From contig JAIUPL010000008.1 in the NCBI GenBank assembly GCA_020160935.1, positions 124,001 to 188,000 of the forward strand: a stretch of 64,000 nucleotides of DNA, in the 5' to 3' direction. This DNA is from Bacteroidota bacterium (lineage in GTDB: Bacteria > Bacteroidota > Bacteroidia > Chitinophagales > Saprospiraceae). The notes under the pieces were generated by a model that was not told the origin of the DNA, did no database searches, and saw nothing but the letters and a program-made list of their open reading frames with translations. Below, in pieces: positions 1-8,682 of this stretch (position 1 is its first letter; each line of letters starts with the position of its first letter). Made by a program: the position numbers and the translations under genes.

Positions 1-473
1 TGGCGCTTACCCGTATTCTTTGCGAACAATATTGGCACATCCAGCCCGAACTGGTACATGCCACCGAAGGTTTTGAAAAAAGCATTTCCGGTGATACCGC
101 AGCGCTGATTATCGGCGACCGCACCATCGGCTTACACAAACGTTATCCCTTTATTTACGATTTGGGAGAAGCATGGACATCCTGGACGGGCCTTCCGTTT
201 GTGTACGCAGCCTGGGTGAGCACCCGGCCACTGGATACTGCCGTACTAACCAGATTTAACCAGGCGCTGGCCGGCGGACTGGGTCATTTGCCCGAACTCA
301 TCAAAATATTACCTACCATTCCCGGATTCAGCCTGGATGAATACTACAGGGAAAATATTAGTTATGACCTGGATGAGTCCAAATGGATTGCCCTCAATCG
401 TTTTCTGAAAATTTTGTCGCCGGAAAAGAACTATCACCTGGAACGGCAAAATGTTTTGGCGCCGACAATTTAG
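1..473 (+). CDS. mqnA: Chorismate dehydratase MqnA, C-terminal part
   Basis: This is the 3' end of a gene that starts before the window; the frame is open from the first bases (first full codon at 3) to the stop at 471-473. The family removes water from chorismate to give 3-[(1-carboxyvinyl)oxy]benzoate, the first step of the futalosine route to menaquinone. The visible part carries the family's second lobe: an IIGDRTIG-like strand, a YDLGEAW segment and the GLPFVYAAW motif, which is highly typical of MqnA. The C-terminal region has the usual length and ends in a conserved helix (SLDEYYRENISYDLD). The gene implies menaquinone-based respiration through futalosine rather than the classical Men pathway. 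No other mqn gene is in the window. Confidence 0.88.
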   Translation, partial: ALTRILCEQYWHIQPELVHATEGFEKSISGDTAALIIGDRTIGLHKRYPFIYDLGEAWTSWTGLPFVYAAWVSTRPLDTAVLTRFNQALAGGLGHLPELIKILPTIPGFSLDEYYRENISYDLDESKWIALNRFLKILSPEKNYHLERQNVLAPTI

Positions 474-541
474 ATTGACTTTAAGCAAGCCGAAAACCAA
501 ACAGGGGTGCGAGACGTTTATTGATGACAAAATAAACATCA

Positions 542-1204
542 ATGAAATACAACATTTTTCTGCTGGCCATGCTGATAACTTCCTGTCATTCAGCCCAGAA
601 TGTTTCTCCTGAAAAAAAAGACGCCATGATGACCACTGCCCAATCTGCAACTCCTGCTGTAACCACTCCTTCCGGACAAACTGAAATCGCCACGCTTGGT
701 GGTGGTTGTTTCTGGTGTGTGGAAGCCGTTTATCAGGATCTGCAAGGGGTACTGAAAGTGGAAAGCGGTTATTCGGGCGGACATATTGACAACCCGAGTT
801 ATCGGGAGGTTTGCTCCGGACTGACCGGGCACGCGGAAGTAATACAGGTGACTTTCGATCCTGCGGTTATTTCGTTTAAGGAAATTCTCGAGGTGTTTTT
901 TACCGTACATGACCCTACCACACTGAATCGGCAGGGCAATGACACCGGCACTCAATACCGCTCCGCTATTTTCTACCATTCTCCGCAGCAAAAAACCATT
1001 GCAGAAGAAGTGAAAGCGGCTTCCGCCGAAATCTGGGACGATCCGATTGTCACCGAAATAACCCCCTTCGACAAGTTTTACAAAGCCGAAGACTACCATC
1101 AGAACTACTACAAAGACAACCCCAATCAAGGGTACTGCTCTTTTGTGATTGCTCCCAAAGTGAAGAAATTCCGCCAGAAATGGGCGCATAAACTGAAGCA
1201 GTAA
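542..1204 (+). CDS. msrA: Peptide-methionine (S)-S-oxide reductase MsrA, lipoprotein form
   Basis: MsrA reduces methionine-S-sulfoxide in proteins back to methionine. The 220-residue protein has the catalytic motif GGGCFWCVEAVYQ with Cys56 as the nucleophile, the GYSGGH and GHAEVIQVTFDP blocks, and a C-terminal GYC that can serve as recycling cysteine. The N-terminus (MKYNIFLLAMLITSC) is a lipoprotein signal with the lipid-accepting cysteine at residue 15, followed by a Thr/Ser/Ala-rich linker to about residue 47. The enzyme is therefore probably anchored in the envelope and repairs periplasmic or surface proteins. It stands alone between mqnA and a NifU-like gene. No MsrB domain is fused to it. 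Confidence 0.95.
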   Translation: MKYNIFLLAMLITSCHSAQNVSPEKKDAMMTTAQSATPAVTTPSGQTEIATLGGGCFWCVEAVYQDLQGVLKVESGYSGGHIDNPSYREVCSGLTGHAEVIQVTFDPAVISFKEILEVFFTVHDPTTLNRQGNDTGTQYRSAIFYHSPQQKTIAEEVKAASAEIWDDPIVTEITPFDKFYKAEDYHQNYYKDNPNQGYCSFVIAPKVKKFRQKWAHKLKQ

Positions 1205-1251
1205 GCCCCCTTTTTTCTTTATAATCGATGAAAAGTGCCGCTAAAAAGTAG

Positions 1252-1276
1252 TTGCACACACTTTTTGTTATCTTTG
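1252..1276 (+). promoter_or_regulatory. Bacteroidota-type promoter for the NifU-like gene
   Basis: A TATCTTTG box at 1269-1276 fits the TAnnTTTG -7 consensus of Bacteroidota. A TTG lies at 1252-1254, but the 14-base spacing is shorter than usual, so the -33 assignment is weak. Transcription would begin near 1283, which supports translation from the ATG at 1292 and not from the upstream in-frame ATG at 1235. Confidence 0.55.
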
Positions 1277-1291
1277 CCGAAATTTTCGAAC

Positions 1292-1543
1292 ATGACCGAC
1301 CGACAGCAAATGCTTGACAAGATCGAGGATGCCCTCAGCACCATTCGCCCGCACCTGAATGTGGATGGCGGCGATGTGGAACTGGTGGAACTCACCGATG
1401 ATATGCACGTGAAAATCCGCTGGAAAGGCATGTGCGAATCCTGCTCCATGTCGGCCATGACCCTTCGCGCAGGTATTCAGGAAGCCATCCGTGGTAAAAT
1501 ACCCGAAATCGTCGGCGTCGAAGCCGTCAACGGCCTCTCCTGA
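1292..1543 (+). CDS. NifU C-terminal domain (Nfu-type Fe-S scaffold) protein
   Basis: The product is an 83-residue stand-alone NifU C-terminal domain. Such proteins carry a labile [4Fe-4S] cluster bound between two subunits and pass it to target enzymes. The signature is visible: RPHLNVDGGDVELVEL near the N-terminus, then GMCESCSMSAMTL with the CxxC pair at Cys48 and Cys51, and a C-terminal IPEIVGVEAVN strand. An in-frame ATG exists 19 codons upstream (1235), but a -7 promoter box lies inside that extension and the family starts just before the first helix, so 1292 is chosen. No suf or isc gene is near. Confidence 0.9.
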   Translation: MTDRQQMLDKIEDALSTIRPHLNVDGGDVELVELTDDMHVKIRWKGMCESCSMSAMTLRAGIQEAIRGKIPEIVGVEAVNGLS

Positions 1544-1569
1544 CTGATGACTGTCGACTGTCGACTCCT

Positions 1570-3618
1570 TTACCACCTCATCCTCACCTGGAATTTCCAG
1601 AATAGTTCCCTTCCGGTGAATCCGGAACTTGTTACGGCTCGAACCTGGTTCGTTTGTTCAACGCGCCCTTCGAGCCGTAACCATTTATTCACCCGCCAAC
1701 TCAGATTGAGGTACGCGCGTGAACCGCGGCCCGACAGGGCAGGAATGGAAACAGCAGAAAAAAGGTCGGTTTCAAAGGCATAAACACGGGTGTCGTAGCC
1801 ATCGGTATCAAAAATAGCATATCGGGCAGTGGCGGTCACAGGGAAACTAAGTGGTTTGACGGCAGCCTCCTGATAGGCAATGAAACCATGCGTAGTGCCC
1901 CCATTTTGAATGGAATACAGCGTCCATTCCACCCGGCTTCTCAGTTCCACACCGGGCCCGACCTTGTAGGCAGCATGCAGTCGAAAGCGGTCGCGTCTGT
2001 TTTCCAGCAACCCGTCGATGCCTTCGATGTCGCTGTCGCGTTCCTTGATTTCAGCCTGCCAGAGCACATATGCCGAAAAGGTTTTGCTTTTGGTCCAGAT
2101 CACCCGCGCCAGAAATTCTCGCCCGCGCGACGGCGAACTCACGCCGAATCGCAGCCACGGATGTTTCCACACATCGGCGTACAGGTTGATTTGCCAGCGC
2201 CGAATATATCGGATGTCGGCGCCCAGGTACATGCCCTGTTCATTGGATGCCCTCGACACTTCGGCAAAAGGAGCGCCGTAAATGCTCTGATAATCCTTGC
2301 CGAGGGCACGGTGCATGGCCGTCAGGGTAACATGCTGATCGGGCGACACCAGCAATCCGTTCACCGCTGCCATCCCGCCATTGTCGCTACGTGCTGTTTC
2401 GCCGAATAGCAGCCAGTTTCGATAGCGCCAGTTGTAGTCGACACTGCCTGCGGCCAGTGTTTTTCCCTGAAAAACGTACTTGCGATAGGCTGCCGGCTGT
2501 GGCGCCCAGGGTTTGTCGTATGCGATGTACAAGCCATTGGCGGTTACCTGTCCAGTCCGCCATTTGTATTCTGCGGAAACACCTCCGATGCGTTCATGCA
2601 GCGCTTTTTCATCCAAAATTTCTGGTGGTGTGCGGTGCAGACCCGATGTTTGCAAGGAAGAAAATTCTACTTCCGGCGCTTCCAGGTCAATAGAATCCGG
2701 CAGTACGATATTGCCGTCGCGGCGGCGATCGGAATACAGGGCGGTCACTTCTACATGTTCGCCCAATGCAATGGTAGCGGCGGCGCCCCGGAAAAAGAAG
2801 GCTTCTCCAAACGCGCCGTATGCATTGATTTTGCGCCCGCCGCGGCTGACTGACACTGTTTCGGCCGATTTGCCCGGCCAAAACCCGGTTTGTAGCAGGA
2901 CACCTTGCCCAAATCTTGCCGAATAATCGCCCAATGCCAGCACTTTAACCGTCGGGTTGAGGTTTTGGATAAACAAATGGGCGCTGTAAAAATCGAACCC
3001 GTTTCGATTACTCTTTCGGAAAAGGGCTTCTCCCGGATCGCTTTCTGCTGTAAAACCGAATCGAAGCCGGTTGTCGAAGGTATGCCTGTACCGAATACCC
3101 CGGTTGTAGGGGATACCCTCGGCATCGACCGGGAAATCGCCCGGACGCACCGAGCCAATGCGCATCAACAGTTCATTATCGCCTTCCAGCAAGCCGTTCC
3201 ACAGGCTGGTATTGCGTTGGTTGAGGCCGCTGCGTACCTGCGCAAACAGCAGCACACGTCGTATGTCTGATAATTCCCAGCCGGGGACAGCCTGGAGTTC
3301 GTATTCGTTCAAAAAAGGGCCCATTTGGGCGCGATAGGCTATGAATTGCTCAATTTGCAGGCTATTCAGCAGGTGCATTGCGTTGAGATCCTCTCTGCTC
3401 AGAGCATTCAGGTCGAGCGGTCGGTTGCGCCAGGTTTCCAGGTTTTCCAGAAATTGCTGGGCATCGGATTCGGAGGCCGTTTCATTGTCGCGGAAGAAAT
3501 TTTCCAGCAATTCTGCCGTCACCGGGTCGTCGGTTTGCGCCGATAAGCCACTCGTTAGCAGACACAAAATGCCTGAAATCAAGCAGATACGTAGCAAATT
3601 CCGAAGTTTCTCACTCAT
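1570..3618 (-). CDS. Helix-hairpin-helix outer-membrane protein
   Basis: The protein has 682 residues. A signal peptide (LLRICLISGILCLLTSGLSAQ, cleaved near residue 28) is followed by a helix-hairpin-helix region at about residues 65-130 (LDLNALSREDLNAMHLL, then YELQAVPGWELSDIRRV) like the ComEA DNA-binding fold. The remaining roughly 540 residues are rich in alternating aromatic/polar strands and end in Trp (KFQVRMRW), as expected of an outer-membrane beta-barrel. Proteins of this architecture are widespread in Bacteroidota but have no settled function; a role in DNA binding at the surface or uptake is inference from the HhH part. It lies 36 bases downstream of the FG-GAP gene on the same strand. 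Confidence 0.8.
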   Translation of the reverse strand: MSEKLRNLLRICLISGILCLLTSGLSAQTDDPVTAELLENFFRDNETASESDAQQFLENLETWRNRPLDLNALSREDLNAMHLLNSLQIEQFIAYRAQMGPFLNEYELQAVPGWELSDIRRVLLFAQVRSGLNQRNTSLWNGLLEGDNELLMRIGSVRPGDFPVDAEGIPYNRGIRYRHTFDNRLRFGFTAESDPGEALFRKSNRNGFDFYSAHLFIQNLNPTVKVLALGDYSARFGQGVLLQTGFWPGKSAETVSVSRGGRKINAYGAFGEAFFFRGAAATIALGEHVEVTALYSDRRRDGNIVLPDSIDLEAPEVEFSSLQTSGLHRTPPEILDEKALHERIGGVSAEYKWRTGQVTANGLYIAYDKPWAPQPAAYRKYVFQGKTLAAGSVDYNWRYRNWLLFGETARSDNGGMAAVNGLLVSPDQHVTLTAMHRALGKDYQSIYGAPFAEVSRASNEQGMYLGADIRYIRRWQINLYADVWKHPWLRFGVSSPSRGREFLARVIWTKSKTFSAYVLWQAEIKERDSDIEGIDGLLENRRDRFRLHAAYKVGPGVELRSRVEWTLYSIQNGGTTHGFIAYQEAAVKPLSFPVTATARYAIFDTDGYDTRVYAFETDLFSAVSIPALSGRGSRAYLNLSWRVNKWLRLEGRVEQTNQVRAVTSSGFTGRELFWKFQVRMRW

Positions 3619-3654
3619 AAACTGACCATTGAAAAGTGGGCAAATGCCTCCGGT

Positions 3655-6600
3655 TTATTCAACCCGAAACAGGCGCGGCTTTTGATTATTGATGGTTGTC
3701 AGCACATATGGCTGACCTTTGATGCGTATGGCTTTTAATGATTTTGTATCACCCCGAATAGACAGGCCAGATTGTCGGTTTTCCACGCGGGAGTAGGTTC
3801 CGTCGCCTTTGTTGAGCAATACGTGGCCGAAACTGGCGTCCAGTTTGGAAAACTGTGGAATAAATCCGTCGTCATTTCCAGCCAGGATGAGGTCGTTTTT
3901 TCCATCTTTGTTCAAATCGCCGCACCAGATGCCACATACACAGGAAAATTGTACTTCTTTGGGAAGCGGGATTACCCTGAATTGCCCGTTGCCGTCGTTG
4001 AGTGCTACTGCAGACTTGAAATAACTGCCTTCCATAGCAATGGCTCGTTTCATGGCTTCTGCCGGAAAAAGTTCCTGGATAGACTTCTGGGCATAATCGA
4101 CATGCTTGAGGTTTTGTTTTTTCAGGCTGGGTATTTGCCCGGTCAGGTCTTTTTTCATAGGTACAGGCATGTCTTTGCCATTGATACGCCGGGTAATGAT
4201 TTTTTCGACGGTACCGTTTTGATCAAAATCGCAGACCCAGAGTTTGGAAGGTTGCTCGTGGGTGCCGGAAAAGTAAAAATTCTCGCCCCGGTTGCCAAGT
4301 ATCAGGTCCTGATCGCCATCGCCATCCACATCGTCGGATTTTACGCAGCCCCACCAACCGGAGTAATCGTTGAGGTTAGAGGAAATGGAAACAAATTTCC
4401 TGTTCCTGATTTCAAAAATGATCGGATTTCGCCATTCTCCCACAATGACAAGTTCGGGTGTTTCGTCGCCGCTGACATTAGCAAGTGTGGCGTCGGTTAC
4501 CATTCCCAGGCGTTGCAAATCCGGTGAAACCTCATTAGAGACATTTCTGAAATTGCCTTTACCATCATTTTCTAACAGGAAATGCCGTGGAGGAATGCCG
4601 TATTTGCCGGGAACGCTCCTGTTGCCTATAAATAAATCGAGATTGCCATCCTGGTTGTAGTCGAGCGCTACAGCCACGGCCGTGTTAAATCCATTGGGTG
4701 GGAGGGCCTGGTCGTTGAGTTTGAAATGGCCTTTGCCATCGTTGAAATAAAGCCTGTTGGAAAGAAAGCGCGATTCCATGGGTTGTTCATTTCCACCCGA
4801 TCCGACAAACAAATCTGCGTCGCCATCCTTGTCGGCATCAAAGAACAAGACCGCTGTGTCTTCGTAAAGCGAATCGCGATCGAAAGTAGCCTGCTCGCTT
4901 CTGACAAAGGTTCCGGCGGGTGTTTGCACATAAAGTTGCCCGCCCTGATGCAAGGCGCCGCCAATAAAAACATCATCCCGCCCGTCACCATTCACATCTG
5001 CAATATCTGCTTTTGGGCCTTCGCGAGACAGCATTCGGAAATTGAGGTTTTCCTGATAAAAATCAACAAAATCAGTGTTTTCGCGGTGCGATTCCATGTT
5101 TGAAGGCACTTCCTGGAGCAGTTTTTTACCTGTAGCCATCAGATCGTACGGATTGCCAGCCATTTCTTTCCCGGCTTGCTCCCAGGAAATTAAAATGGTC
5201 GTGTCGATGGCCGATTGGCGCTGAACGGTTTTGGTACGGTCGGGCCAAACCACTACAATCGAGTCGATTATCGGGTTTTGACCAAGCCCGAATACCATTT
5301 TGTAATCGACAGAAGACTGGAATCCGCGAGAAGGAACCAGTTGGAATTTTTTCTGCTCTTGTCCTTGATATACAGACACTTGTGCGCCAATGGCAAATGT
5401 GTTTTGGCCCTTACCCTTGAGTTGAACAGTGAGGTGGTGGTTGCCGCTGCGATCGCTAGCGTGGTTTTTATAGAGCAGGGCTTCCTGATTGACGTTGTTG
5501 ATGACCAGGTCGAGGTCGCCATCGTTGTCGAGGTCGCCATAGGCTGCTCCATTGGAGAATGAGGGGGTGGTGAAGCCCCAGCGTTCGCCCATGTCCTCGA
5601 AGGTGAGGTCGCCCCGGTTGCGGAAGGCTTTGTTCACCAGCGGATTGGAAGGCATTCGGTTGAGCACCTCGTTGATTTGTTCTTTCTGGCCCGTGAGTGC
5701 CATTTTTTGTACCACTTCATCCGCAAAGAAGTCGATAAAATCCTGATCGGTCACATCCTTGTAAATGCCGTTGCAGACATAAATATCGCGGTAGCCGTCG
5801 TTGTCCATGTCGAACATGAGCGCGCCCCAACTCCAGTCGGTAGCAGCCACGCCTGCGTAGAAGGCTATTTCGCTGAATGTTTTGTCTTTATTGTTGAGTT
5901 GCAGGCAGTTCTGCATGTATTGGTGGTAGAAACCGCGCTCCTGTTTGAGTTGATAAACGTTGTAATTTTCAAACAGGGTAGTGGTTTTCAGGCGCGTTTC
6001 ATCGCCGGGGAGCATTTCGGTGGTAAATATTTCAGGGAATCCGTCATTGTTGATGTCGGCCATATCGGCGCCCATCGACGCATGGCTCATGTGGGAAATC
6101 CAGTTTTCGATTTCCTCCTTGAAAGTGCCATCTTTTTGGTTGATGTACAGGTAGTCGCGTTCAAAAAAGTCGTTGGATACATACAGGTCGGGCCAGTTGT
6201 CGCCGTTTACATCGCCCACGGTAATACCCAGACCAAACCCGATGAGGCTGCCATAGATATGGGCCTGGCGTGTGACGTCTGTAAATTTACCATTGTCGTT
6301 GCGAAACAGTTTGTCGCCACCGCCTTTCAAAAAATCACGCACAGGCCAGTCTTCTGCATACAGTTCGCGGTTGTTGCTGTAGTTCAGGGTATTAACGGGC
6401 ATGAAACTGTTGTTCAGAATGTAGCAGTCCAGATCGCCGTCGAGGTCGTAGTCAAAAAATGCTGCGTGGGTGGTATAGCCATCTTCTGCAAGTCCGTATT
6501 CAGCCGCTTTTTCTGCAAAAACAGGCACACCATTTTGAATGCCCTGGTTGATAAACAGTTCCTTGACGGGTTTTTTGTTTTTGTCATAACCAGCGTTGCA

Positions 6601-7005
6601 CACAAAAATATCCAGTAGTCCGTCGGCATTTATATCGACCATTACCACACCGGTACTCCAGAAGCCGGTACCGGCTACACCCGCTTTTTCTGTAATATCT
6701 TCAAACTGGAAGTTGCCTTTATTGAGGAACAACTTGTTATCGCCCATATTCGAGGTGAGGTAAATATCGCTTAGGCCGTCATTGTTTACGTCGCCAATGG
6801 CAGCGCCTCCGCCGTTGTAGAAATTGCGGTAACTGAAGATATTGAAGTCCTCCGTGTTCTCTACTTTATTGACGAAGCGAACACCCGAATCGTCAGCCGA
6901 AACCTGTTCAAAAAGTGCATCGGCATTTTTCTTTTTTCCACAGGACAGAAAAATGGAAAGCAGGGAAAACAGCAGGAATGTGATGGTTATGCGTAAATAC
7001 ATCAT
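3655..7005 (-). CDS. FG-GAP/VCBS repeat and ASPIC/UnbV lipoprotein
   Basis: This 1116-residue protein begins with a lipoprotein signal (LRITITFLLFSLLSIFLSC, lipid cysteine at 22). The body is built from FG-GAP/VCBS-type repeats with calcium-loop-like motifs (DVNNDGLSDIYL, DINADGLLDIFV, DYDLDGDLDCYI, DMDNDGYRDIYV and others), which fold into beta-propellers. An ASPIC/UnbV domain sits near the middle (GNHHLTVQLKG to VVVWPD), and a second propeller follows. Such proteins often accompany SusC/SusD pairs as surface accessory proteins; the ligand is unknown. Two adjacent ATGs (7005, 7002) fit the signal peptide; a longer reading from 7068 would put 21 charged residues before it and is not used. A terminator separates it from susD, so it is probably transcribed on its own. 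Confidence 0.88.
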   Translation of the reverse strand: MMYLRITITFLLFSLLSIFLSCGKKKNADALFEQVSADDSGVRFVNKVENTEDFNIFSYRNFYNGGGAAIGDVNNDGLSDIYLTSNMGDNKLFLNKGNFQFEDITEKAGVAGTGFWSTGVVMVDINADGLLDIFVCNAGYDKNKKPVKELFINQGIQNGVPVFAEKAAEYGLAEDGYTTHAAFFDYDLDGDLDCYILNNSFMPVNTLNYSNNRELYAEDWPVRDFLKGGGDKLFRNDNGKFTDVTRQAHIYGSLIGFGLGITVGDVNGDNWPDLYVSNDFFERDYLYINQKDGTFKEEIENWISHMSHASMGADMADINNDGFPEIFTTEMLPGDETRLKTTTLFENYNVYQLKQERGFYHQYMQNCLQLNNKDKTFSEIAFYAGVAATDWSWGALMFDMDNDGYRDIYVCNGIYKDVTDQDFIDFFADEVVQKMALTGQKEQINEVLNRMPSNPLVNKAFRNRGDLTFEDMGERWGFTTPSFSNGAAYGDLDNDGDLDLVINNVNQEALLYKNHASDRSGNHHLTVQLKGKGQNTFAIGAQVSVYQGQEQKKFQLVPSRGFQSSVDYKMVFGLGQNPIIDSIVVVWPDRTKTVQRQSAIDTTILISWEQAGKEMAGNPYDLMATGKKLLQEVPSNMESHRENTDFVDFYQENLNFRMLSREGPKADIADVNGDGRDDVFIGGALHQGGQLYVQTPAGTFVRSEQATFDRDSLYEDTAVLFFDADKDGDADLFVGSGGNEQPMESRFLSNRLYFNDGKGHFKLNDQALPPNGFNTAVAVALDYNQDGNLDLFIGNRSVPGKYGIPPRHFLLENDGKGNFRNVSNEVSPDLQRLGMVTDATLANVSGDETPELVIVGEWRNPIIFEIRNRKFVSISSNLNDYSGWWGCVKSDDVDGDGDQDLILGNRGENFYFSGTHEQPSKLWVCDFDQNGTVEKIITRRINGKDMPVPMKKDLTGQIPSLKKQNLKHVDYAQKSIQELFPAEAMKRAIAMEGSYFKSAVALNDGNGQFRVIPLPKEVQFSCVCGIWCGDLNKDGKNDLILAGNDDGFIPQFSKLDASFGHVLLNKGDGTYSRVENRQSGLSIRGDTKSLKAIRIKGQPYVLTTINNQKPRLFRVE

Positions 7006-7096
7006 GCGAAAAAGGGTGCGGCTCCTTGGGCCATGCCATTGCAAAAAAAGGAATGTCTTCTCCTGCAAAGATGATAAAAACGGTTGGGTTGGCCGG

Positions 7097-7130
7097 AAAA
7101 AAGATAGGCTGCCTTTTTGGGCAGCCTATC
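7097..7130 (-). terminator. Rho-independent terminator after SusD
   Basis: Read on the minus strand, GATAGGCTGCC and GGCAGCCTATC form a perfect 11-bp stem with a 6-base loop, followed directly by six T. It lies 38 bases past the SusD stop codon. It ends the SusC-SusD transcript ahead of the FG-GAP gene. Confidence 0.93.
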
Positions 7131-7167
7131 GATATTCCTTCTGATTTCCGTTGGAACGGAAAGGGAA

Positions 7168-8664
7168 TTAATAACCGTCGTTTTGCTTCAGGTTCGGGTT
7201 GGAGTCCAGAGCCTGTTGCGGGATCGGGAACAGTACACGAGCCGGGTCGGTAACTGTTTTGTACGACCATGTCGACGTCCAGGTACCGAAACGAATCTGG
7301 TCGGTACGGCGGTTGCCTTCCCAGTACAGTTCGCGGCCACGTTCGTCGAGCATATTGGCATCTGTCAGAGAAGACAGCGCCGATGCGCCACGGGTGCTGC
7401 GAAGAGTGTTCACCATATCCAGCGCGCTTACGCTGGCAGTACCGCCACGCATAATGGCTTCCGCTTTCATCAGGTAAACATCGGCATAACGCAGCAGGAT
7501 GTACTGACCTGCATCGGATGGGTGGTACTTGATTACGCGGATACCTTTTTCAGAACTTGCGCCGGCGAGTGGCACGTCGCGAGTGAACTGCAGCGGCAGA
7601 CCATTGCGGCTGTTGATGATGACATCACCGTTGTCTTTGTACTGCTGGCCTTCCAGGAAGCCACGGCCGATACCGGAGAAGGTAGCGCCATTGTGGGCAG
7701 CAGGAATACCTTTACGTTGGTCGCTGTTTTCGAATTTGTCGTAGAAATCAGCCAGCGTAGTGAAGCCATTCCAGCCGCTTGGGTTCTGGTCGTAGTGCAG
7801 CGTCATGAACCAGCGGTTCTGTGGAGAACCTTCTGCGCTGGTGAAGATCACTTCTGACGATGCGCTGGTGCTGAAGTTGGTGAAGTAGTTCGACTCCAGG
7901 CTGTAACCTGCAGCAGTCACAGCATCGCAGTAAGAAATCACCTTGTTCATATCTGCAGCATCAAACGTGTATGGTCCGGCCGGGTTAGCGGATTTGTACA
8001 CGGCTTTGTTCAGGTACAGACGAGCGAGCAGTGCGTTGGCAGCAGCCTTCGTTGCTTTGGAATTGGCAGCAACCGGGCCGGAGTTTGGCAGGTTGGGCAG
8101 TGCTTCTTCCAGGTCGCGGGTGATGAAGTCGAATGCTTCCGAACGTGTGTAAACTTTCGGATTTACCTCCACACCTTCGTCTACGTTACGGAATGGTACC
8201 TGACCAAACAGATCCATTACGTGGAACATGAAGAATGCGCGCAGGAACTTGGCTTCAGCCGCTTGCTGTGCATTCGGATTGGAAGCCAGTACCTGATTGC
8301 AACGATACACACGCTCGTTCAACTGGTTCCAGGAAGCCAGTACGTAAGAGTGTGTAGCATCCCAGGTGTGCTGGTGCAGTGTACGCCAAACGCCGTTGTC
8401 ACCCCAGTCGGTACCACGTGTTGGCGGAATCATCTCGTCAGACGTGTGGTCGAGCAGAGCATAGATATTGGCCTGGTCGGTGAATGCACCCAGGTCTTTG
8501 TAGGAAGTAACCAGGGCCTGTGCTGGGTCACCAGGGACGAATACGCCACCGGCGCCTTCCCGCACCTGAGAATCCCGGATCTCCGGTTCCAGATTGGTAC
8601 ATGCCGAGAATGCGAATGCTCCCAGCAGCGCTACCATGGAAAACTTAAGAGTTTTGTAATTCAT
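7168..8664 (-). CDS. SusD/RagB-family nutrient-binding lipoprotein
   Basis: The 498-residue protein begins with a lipoprotein signal (MVALLGAFAFSAC, lipid cysteine at 22). It shows SusD features: helical tetratricopeptide-like segments (AEAKFLRAFFMFHVMDLFGQVPFRN), the KATKAAANALLARLYLNKAVY block, the YILLRYADVYLMKAEAI motif, and a C-terminal FPIPQQALDSNPNLKQNDGY tail that defines the family. SusD proteins sit as lids on their SusC transporter at the cell surface. It starts 18 bases after the SusC gene, so the two form one operon. The substrate cannot be told; no glycoside hydrolase or protease gene is in the same transcription unit. Confidence 0.96.
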   Translation of the reverse strand: MNYKTLKFSMVALLGAFAFSACTNLEPEIRDSQVREGAGGVFVPGDPAQALVTSYKDLGAFTDQANIYALLDHTSDEMIPPTRGTDWGDNGVWRTLHQHTWDATHSYVLASWNQLNERVYRCNQVLASNPNAQQAAEAKFLRAFFMFHVMDLFGQVPFRNVDEGVEVNPKVYTRSEAFDFITRDLEEALPNLPNSGPVAANSKATKAAANALLARLYLNKAVYKSANPAGPYTFDAADMNKVISYCDAVTAAGYSLESNYFTNFSTSASSEVIFTSAEGSPQNRWFMTLHYDQNPSGWNGFTTLADFYDKFENSDQRKGIPAAHNGATFSGIGRGFLEGQQYKDNGDVIINSRNGLPLQFTRDVPLAGASSEKGIRVIKYHPSDAGQYILLRYADVYLMKAEAIMRGGTASVSALDMVNTLRSTRGASALSSLTDANMLDERGRELYWEGNRRTDQIRFGTWTSTWSYKTVTDPARVLFPIPQQALDSNPNLKQNDGY

Positions 8665-8682
8665 TGTTCGATTTTTTTAATA

